Part shown: piece by piece, positions 5,231 to 9,266 of the stretch
Position numbering within the stretch: position 1 is the stretch's first letter
Layout: each line of letters begins with the position of its first letter
From: Yes71-27 sp040758635
Lineage (GTDB): Bacteria > Bacillota > Desulfotomaculia > Desulfotomaculales > Ammonificaceae
Length of the DNA stretch: 9,266 bases
Direction: 5' to 3'
Assembly (NCBI GenBank): GCA_040758635.1
Contig: JBFLVI010000055.1
Coordinates: forward strand, 1 to 9,266
The notes under the pieces: model-generated
Databases searched by the model: none
The model's input: the letters and a program-made list of their open reading frames with translations, nothing else
Told to the model about the DNA's origin: nothing
Program-made: the position numbers and the translations under genes

Positions 5231-5339
5231 TGCCGTAGACAGTTGGTGTTTTAAGTGACTTAAAGGCGGTTGTCCGCCGCCAACCGAGGCGGGATCGGAA
5301 TGCGGGATCTTATTGTCTACGGTCCCGCTTTTTGTTTTT
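5231..5339 (+). promoter_or_regulatory. L10 leader (rplJ-rplL autoregulatory RNA) with terminator
   Basis: CCGTAGACA (5233-5241) pairs with TGTCTACGG (5314-5322) to close a large structure. Inside, GTTGG (5242-5246) pairs with CCAAC (5280-5284), and GGCGG (5265-5269) with CCGCC (5274-5278) forms a tip hairpin. This matches the Firmicutes L10 leader, where the L10-L12 complex binds a kink-turn region to repress rplJL. A competing terminator, GCGGGA (5302-5307) with TCCCGC (5323-5328) followed by TTTTTGTTTTT, shares the TCTACGG segment in its loop region. Excess L10 would be expected to favour termination. Confidence 0.85.
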
Positions 5340-5445
5340 AGTCCGGAGTCAAGCACCGGTTGCAGTCGTTTTGCTGAGTCCGGCACCGGTGCCGAAGCTC
5401 TTAACTCCGGGCGGCGAGGGTTTCTTGGGAAGGAGGTGAGGGAAC

Positions 5446-5976
5446 TTGCGGCGTGTGAAGGAAGACAAAATCAAGGCCGTGGACGAGCTCAAGGAAACTC
5501 TGCAGGCGGCAAAGGCGGTTTTCGTCGCTGATTACCGGGGAATTCCGGTGGGCAGACTGACCGAGTTGCGGCGCCGGCTCCGGGCCGCCGACGGTAGGTT
5601 GAAGGTGGCCAAGAACACCCTGACCAGGATTGCCGCCAAGGAGGCAGGCATGGAGGCGCTGATTTCGCTGTTGGAAGGGCCCGTAGCCCTGGCCTTCAGT
5701 TTCGGCGAGCCGGCGACCACGGCGAAAGTGCTCAACGAATTCAACCGGGAGTTCAAGCTCCTGGAAATCAAGGGAGGCGTTCTCGACGGACGGTTGATTT
5801 CGTCCAGTCAGGTAAAGGTTCTGGCAGACCTGCCGCCCTTTGAGGTTCTGGTGGCCAGGGCCATCGGCGGGATGAAGGGACCGCTTTACGGCCTGGTGAA
5901 CGTGCTGGGCGGGCCGCTTCGCAATCTGGTTTACGTCTTGGAGGCGGTGCGGGAAAAACAGGCCGCAGCCTCGTAG
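5446..5976 (+). CDS. rplJ: 50S ribosomal protein L10
   Basis: A 176-residue protein of normal length that anchors L7/L12 dimers to the ribosome as the stalk base. The N-terminal rRNA-binding domain includes KAVFVADYRGIPVGRLTELR and LKVAKNTLTRIAA, then PVALAFSF; the C-terminal helix ending VLEAVREKQAAAS is where L7/L12 dimers attach. The start is TTG 5446, with AGGAGGTGA at 5431-5439 and a 6-nt spacer. It is expressed through the L10 leader that ends about 100 nt upstream, and rplL follows after 52 nt, so the stoichiometry of stalk proteins is probably set by this leader. Confidence 0.95.
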   Translation: MRRVKEDKIKAVDELKETLQAAKAVFVADYRGIPVGRLTELRRRLRAADGRLKVAKNTLTRIAAKEAGMEALISLLEGPVALAFSFGEPATTAKVLNEFNREFKLLEIKGGVLDGRLISSSQVKVLADLPPFEVLVARAIGGMKGPLYGLVNVLGGPLRNLVYVLEAVREKQAAAS

Positions 5977-6028
5977 AAAGCAGCAACTCCCTAATAATTC
6001 TGTTAAATCTATTAAGGAGGTTTGTTGA

Positions 6029-6415
6029 ATGTCGAAGGTAGCAGAGATCATGGAGGCCATAAAGGGTCTCACGGTGGTAGAGCTTGCGGATCTGGTAAAG
6101 GCGTTGGAGAACGAATTCGGGGTCAGCGCGGCGGCGCCGGTGGCTGTAGCTGCAGCTCCTGCGGCAGCGGGGACGGCACCGGCTGCTGCGCCGGAGGAGG
6201 AAAAAACCGAGTTTGATGTGATCCTGACCGCAGTTGGGGACAAGAAGATCAACGTGATCAAAGTGGTCCGGGAAATCACGGGCCTGGGCTTGAAAGAGGC
6301 CAAGGACCTGGTGGACAACGTCCCGAAACCGGTGAAGGAAAAGGTCAGCAAGGAAGAGGCGGAGGCTGCCAAGGCGAAGCTGGCCGAGGCCGGCGCCACG
6401 GTGGAGATAAAGTAA
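6029..6415 (+). CDS. rplL: 50S ribosomal protein L7/L12
   Basis: A 128-residue acidic stalk protein, present in several copies per ribosome, which recruits elongation factors. The N-terminal dimerisation domain is about 1-32 (KVAEIMEAIKGLTVVELADL), the flexible hinge about 33-58 is almost only Ala, Pro, Val and Gly, and the C-terminal domain about 60-128 carries the factor-binding KINVIKVVREITGLGLKEAK and ends AGATVEIK. ATG 6029 has AAGGAGG at 6014-6020, spacer 8. Unusually, a strong terminator follows and the next gene is not rpoB. Confidence 0.97.
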   Translation: MSKVAEIMEAIKGLTVVELADLVKALENEFGVSAAAPVAVAAAPAAAGTAPAAAPEEEKTEFDVILTAVGDKKINVIKVVREITGLGLKEAKDLVDNVPKPVKEKVSKEEAEAAKAKLAEAGATVEIK

Positions 6416-6473
6416 GCGGGAGCAGCGGTGGTTTAAAAGGGCACCCTGCTTCTCAAAGGAAAGAGGGTTTCTC

Positions 6474-6505
6474 CGTCCCGGCAGGCTCAGCCGGGGCGTT
6501 CTTTT
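6474..6505 (+). terminator. Strong rho-independent terminator after rplL
   Basis: CGTCCCGGC (6474-6482) pairs with GCCGGGGCG (6490-6498), a 9-bp stem with one T-G pair and a 7-nt loop, followed by TTCTTTT. It closes the ribosomal protein operon. Confidence 0.8.
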
Positions 6506-6547
6506 CCCCTGGCAGGGTTTGCACCGGGTAAGGAGACATAGGGGCGG

Positions 6548-6576
6548 TTGCCCTTCCGTTTTCGGCGGATTATAAT
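6548..6576 (+). promoter_or_regulatory. Promoter of the DUF4198-methyltransferase pair
   Basis: TTGCCC at 6548-6553 and a perfect TATAAT at 6571-6576 are separated by the ideal 17 nt. Transcription would begin near 6583, about 20 nt before the start codon, giving a short leader that begins just before the ribosome-binding site. Confidence 0.75.
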
Positions 6577-6604
6577 GGAGGCGTGGTCGAAGGAGGATGT
6601 TGGC

Positions 6605-7348
6605 ATGGAGAAGGTTGTCAAAGGGCACGAAATCTGGGTCTTGCCGGAGGACGGCCTGCTTCACCGCGGGCAGGAGGGCCGTTTTCGGGTCTTCTTCGGG
6701 CACGCGATGCATCCGGACGGGCTGGCGCAGAAAGAGCGGCTTACCGCCTGGGCGGTTGACCCGGGCGGGGAGCGTCTGCGCCCGGCTGTTGAGGCCGGAA
6801 GCGACGCGCACCTGGTCCGGGTGGTGCCGGAGCGGGAAGGGTTGTGGGCTCTGGCGGTGGAGAACGACGTTGGCCCCTATGTTCTGACAAGGGGAGGGCT
6901 TTACAAGCCCGGGACCCGCAAGGAGTACCCGGATGCCCGCGAAGCGGCCTACTATTACCAGTATGCCAAGACCTGTTTCCGGGTGGGCCACCTCTGTGTG
7001 GCCTGCGGCGACCTTTTCAAACAGGCGGACGTCAGTTTTATCGGGCACGAATTGGAGCTGGTGCTGACGCCGGGAGACTACCGGGCGGGGGACGAGGTTG
7101 CGTTCCAGGTGCGGTACCGGGGCGGGCCGCTGCCGCGGGCGGTGGTTGCCTTCACGTGGAGCGGGTGGGAGAAAAAGGATTGGGCCAATCGCCTGGTAAC
7201 CGATGAGCGGGGGAGGGGAAAGACGACACTTTCCGCTCCCGGGCACTGGCTCTTTTACGTCCGGCATGTTGACCACGGCCACGGCGTGGCCGGGGAATTC
7301 GAGTGCCGGGTAACGAGCGCTACGGTAAGTCTTTGGGGTGTACGGTAG
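6605..7348 (+). CDS. DUF4198 (NikM/NikK-like) domain protein, apparently cytoplasmic
   Basis: A 247-residue protein that begins MEKVVKGHEIWVLPEDGLLH; the HExW opening followed by FFGHAMHPDG is typical of DUF4198, a domain found in the extracytoplasmic component of nickel/cobalt uptake systems. Histidines at 8, 33, 36, 148, 221, 224 and 226 and cysteines at 124, 131 and 134 could bind metal. The second half (about 148-220) is an Ig-like beta domain with TPGDYRAGDEVAFQVRY and DERGRGKTTLSAPGHWLFYV. Relatives carry a signal peptide before the HE motif; this one has only seven residues and none. ATG 6605 is fixed by AGGAGG at 6591-6596 and by the promoter just upstream, so the missing signal is not a start-site error. 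No transporter genes lie next to it. A metal-related role is inferred, not shown. Confidence 0.75.
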   Translation: MEKVVKGHEIWVLPEDGLLHRGQEGRFRVFFGHAMHPDGLAQKERLTAWAVDPGGERLRPAVEAGSDAHLVRVVPEREGLWALAVENDVGPYVLTRGGLYKPGTRKEYPDAREAAYYYQYAKTCFRVGHLCVACGDLFKQADVSFIGHELELVLTPGDYRAGDEVAFQVRYRGGPLPRAVVAFTWSGWEKKDWANRLVTDERGRGKTTLSAPGHWLFYVRHVDHGHGVAGEFECRVTSATVSLWGVR

Positions 7349-7360
7349 GGGGGATCAATC

Positions 7361-8245
7361 CTGGTAGCAAACGACCCCGGCTTCTGGGCGGCGGCCTGGC
7401 GAAGGGCCTATGCCCGGTCCGGTTTGCGGCAGGTGCAGGGGGATGACCGGGCCTTCTGGGACAGCCTGGCACCGTCCTACGGTAAACGGCGCAAGCCCGT
7501 AGGGAAGTGCGACCGGCTGAAAGCGGTCACGGAGTTCCTGGCGGCGGCGGGGGCGTTGCGCGCGGAGGATTCGGTCCTGGACATCGGCTGCGGTCCGGGA
7601 GTCTACGCGCTCCTTTTTGCGCCCCGGGTACGGGAGGTGGTGGCGCTCGACAGCGCGCCCAAAATGTGCAGCGTATTGCAGGAGGAGCTTTCAGCCCGGG
7701 ATATCCGGAATGTCGCGGTCGTCAACCGGGCTTGGGAAGAGGTTGACCTTGAGGCAGAGGGCTGGAAAGAGAGGTTTGACCTCGTTTTTGCTTCGCTGAC
7801 GCCTGCCATCAAGGACCCGGAAACCCTGACGAAGATGGCAGTTGCTTCGCGCCGGTACTGCTGCCTGGTTGATTTCGCCCGCGGCTATCGGAACCCGGTG
7901 CTTGCCGAGCTCTGGCCGGCGGTCCTGGGCGAACCGTACCCCGGCGGGTGGTTTGAGATCAGCTACCCGTGGAACTACCTTTATGCTTCCGGCTACCTGC
8001 CGGAGATCCGGTTTATTGCCGACTTCTGGGAGGAGAAGATGCCCTTGGAGGAAGCGGTGGCACGGCACTGCCGGTCACTCGGCCGCTTCATGGCGGTTAC
8101 GCCCGAACTGGAGGAAAAAGTGCGCCGTTACCTGCTTGCCCGCAGTACCGACGGGGTTTTCTGCTTCCGGCACCGGGGTCACCTGGCGGTCCTCTTCTGG
8201 AGGGTGCACGATGACGAGGAAGAAGACGGCAGGCCAGGCATTTAG
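7361..8245 (+). CDS. Class I SAM-dependent methyltransferase
   Basis: A Rossmann-fold methyltransferase of about 294 residues. Motif I VLDIGCGPG is at about 72-80, the acidic end of strand 2 (REVVALD) at about 91-97, and a DLVFAS-like motif follows; the C-terminal region (WPAVLGEPYPGGWFEISYPW onward) probably forms the substrate side. The substrate is unknown. The first usual start, TTG 7424, has no ribosome-binding site, while the frame upstream stays open and protein-like (NDPGFWAAAWRRAYARSG) back to CTG 7361, which has AGGGGGGA at 7347-7354 six bases before it. I therefore prefer the rare CTG start. It begins 12 nt after the DUF4198 stop, in the same frame, so the two are an operon. Confidence 0.82.
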   Translation: MVANDPGFWAAAWRRAYARSGLRQVQGDDRAFWDSLAPSYGKRRKPVGKCDRLKAVTEFLAAAGALRAEDSVLDIGCGPGVYALLFAPRVREVVALDSAPKMCSVLQEELSARDIRNVAVVNRAWEEVDLEAEGWKERFDLVFASLTPAIKDPETLTKMAVASRRYCCLVDFARGYRNPVLAELWPAVLGEPYPGGWFEISYPWNYLYASGYLPEIRFIADFWEEKMPLEEAVARHCRSLGRFMAVTPELEEKVRRYLLARSTDGVFCFRHRGHLAVLFWRVHDDEEEDGRPGI

Positions 8246-8251
8246 TTATTG

Positions 8252-8280
8252 TTGTGGTCCTTTTCGGTATTGATTATAAT
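8252..8280 (+). promoter_or_regulatory. Promoter candidate for fdhE
   Basis: A perfect TATAAT at 8275-8280 with TTGTGG at 8252-8257, spacer 17. The -35 matches only in its TTG half. Transcription would start near 8287, leaving a leader of about 75 nt. Confidence 0.6.
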
Positions 8281-8361
8281 CTCCTTGTAATCCGCTTCTG
8301 CAGGCAAGTTGCAACACTTCTGGTTTAACTCTTAGCCACTGCTTGGGGGAGGTTAAGTTGC

Positions 8362-9153
8362 TTGGCATTGAAAGAGCCTGTTTTTCCACCGCGGCTTTTG
8401 GAGTGTTACCGCGAGTTGGAAAAGATGGAACTGCCGGTAGCGGCGGTTGCACTTGACGGGGCCGCCGTCGCTTCCTGGGACGGAAAAAGCCCGTTGCTGG
8501 AATCCGCACCGCCGCTGATCGACTCCGGTCGGTTTGCGGCTGTTGCGCGGCAGGTTTTTGAATTGCTGGCGGCTCACCTGCCGGAGATGGAGAAGGATTT
8601 GCAGCGTCTGGGCGAAAAACTGCCCGCCGGCACCGCCGACCGTGCCGGACTCGTCCACGCCCTCATCAATCGCGACGGCCGCGCCGTGACCTTCATGCGG
8701 GATTACGGGGAAATAGCGCCGGATGTCTTCGGGTTTGCCTTCAGCCACGTGCTGAGGATCTTTCTCGGCACTTACGCCCGCCGGTTGCACGAAAAGGTGA
8801 ACTTTGAACGGTGGGGGCGGGGGATCTGCCCGGTCTGCGGCAGCAAACCTATCTTCAGCCGCCTCGACCGCACCGGCAGGCGGTTCCTTTACTGTGGCCT
8901 CTGCGGCACCGAGTGGCGCTTTGTACGGGCCGCCTGTCCATTTTGCGGGAACACTGCACCCGAGAAGCTCGGCTTTTATCTTTTTGAAAAAGGCCTTTAC
9001 CGGGTTTATGTTTGCAACGGCTGCCGGGGCTACCTCAAAACCCTCGATGAACGGGCAGCGGACTGCGCGGTCGCGAACCTGTTTTGGGAGGACATCAAGA
9101 CGGTGCCGCTCGACATGACGGTGTTGCGGCTGGGGTTTCTAACTCAAGTTTGA
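8362..9153 (+). CDS. fdhE: Formate dehydrogenase accessory protein FdhE
   Basis: A 263-residue protein with the FdhE layout: a helical N-terminal domain (about 1-150) and a rubredoxin-like C-terminal half carrying four CxxC motifs, CPVC (156-159), CGLC (178-181), CPFC (192-195) and CNGC (218-221), which bind iron or zinc. FdhE is needed for assembly of active molybdenum or tungsten formate dehydrogenases. The length is close to that of related proteins. The start is TTG 8362, with GGGGGAGG at 8345-8352 and a 9-nt spacer; the reading frame has no better start. The formate dehydrogenase genes are not in this window. Its own promoter suggests a separate unit from the methyltransferase. Confidence 0.92.
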   Translation: MALKEPVFPPRLLECYRELEKMELPVAAVALDGAAVASWDGKSPLLESAPPLIDSGRFAAVARQVFELLAAHLPEMEKDLQRLGEKLPAGTADRAGLVHALINRDGRAVTFMRDYGEIAPDVFGFAFSHVLRIFLGTYARRLHEKVNFERWGRGICPVCGSKPIFSRLDRTGRRFLYCGLCGTEWRFVRAACPFCGNTAPEKLGFYLFEKGLYRVYVCNGCRGYLKTLDERAADCAVANLFWEDIKTVPLDMTVLRLGFLTQV

Positions 9154-9158
9154 AACCC
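9133..9158. terminator. Inverted repeat over the fdhE stop codon
   Basis: GGGTTTC (9133-9139) pairs with GAAACCC (9152-9158) around a 12-nt loop; the stop TGA is at 9151-9153. There is no U-tract, so termination is doubtful, though the stem could stabilise the mRNA end. Confidence 0.35.
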
Positions 9159-9167
9159 GAAATCACA

Positions 9168-9266
9168 AACCCCTTGAAAATACTGCGATTCAAGACACGA
9201 AGGCATCACGTACCACAACACCCTTCTTGAGGGTTGGCGAAGGGACGTGGCAACGGGGTTACGTGC
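9168..9266. repeat. Inverted-repeat-rich tail after fdhE
   Basis: CTTGAA (9173-9178) pairs with TTCAAG (9189-9194). A longer imperfect hairpin follows at about 9207-9250, joining CACGTACC and CAACACCCT with AGGGTTG and GGGACGTG. CACGTA (9207-9212) also matches TACGTG (9260-9265). The segment 9168-9185 matches the reverse complement of 110-127 at 17 of 18 positions, suggesting a dispersed repeat. No gene seen; the structure may continue past the window. Confidence 0.45.

Noticed and set aside
5768..7282. 504-codon minus-strand frame opposite rplJ, rplL and the DUF4198 gene
   Set aside because: Antisense shadow of GC-rich genes, low-complexity and spanning a terminator and promoter on the other strand. 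The same applies to long minus-strand frames at 5401-6399 and 1829-2770.
1..9266. CRISPR array, phage genes or transposase
   Set aside because: No spaced direct repeats of CRISPR type and no recognisable transposase, integrase or phage structural protein in any frame.

Overview
This 9.3 kb window looks like chromosome from a GC-rich, Gram-positive-type anaerobe, most likely a Clostridia/Peptococcaceae-like Firmicute. The reasons are strong AAGGAGG ribosome-binding sites, frequent TTG and GTG starts, a four-cysteine L33, the gene order rpmG-secE-nusG-rplK-rplA-rplJ-rplL, a Firmicutes-style L10 leader with a terminator, and a formate dehydrogenase maturation gene. The genus cannot be fixed from the sequence alone.

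Left part (1-2050): the 3' end of a tRNA with encoded CCA enters the window. A bidirectional hairpin terminator follows. On the minus strand lies a small membrane-protein gene (193-502) that has a perfect ribosome-binding site but is broken by a one-base frameshift, with a possible second membrane-protein remnant upstream of it. A plus-strand promoter near 790 then drives a YkgJ-type cysteine-cluster protein and a T4 endonuclease V-like pyrimidine-dimer glycosylase, closed by a terminator at about 2015-2050.

Central part (2130-6505): this is the transcription/translation cluster. A good promoter (TTGACA plus extended -10) reads rpmG (L33), secE and nusG, then rplK (L11), rplA (L1), rplJ (L10) and rplL (L7/L12). 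Two intergenic gaps are unusually long. The rplK-rplA gap holds an element of 7-bp repeats in inverted arrangement around a hairpin, plus a small structured leader that may be the L1 target. The rplA-rplJ gap holds a tandem 12-mer, a hairpin and a clear L10 autoregulatory leader. A strong terminator follows rplL, and rpoB is not next, which departs from the near-universal order.

Right part (6548-9266): a new promoter (TTGCCC-N17-TATAAT) starts a pair of genes: a DUF4198/NikM-like protein without a signal peptide, and a SAM-dependent methyltransferase that appears to begin at a CTG codon 12 nt after the previous stop. A third TATAAT promoter precedes fdhE, the rubredoxin-like formate dehydrogenase maturation protein. 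The last 110 bases carry inverted repeats, and an 18-bp motif there matches (17/18, opposite orientation) a stretch beside the tRNA.

No new multi-gene system was found. The points most worth a second look are the heptamer-repeat element inside the ribosomal operon, the missing rpoBC linkage, the broken minus-strand membrane gene, and the glycosylase that lacks the N-terminal threonine used by its T4 relative.
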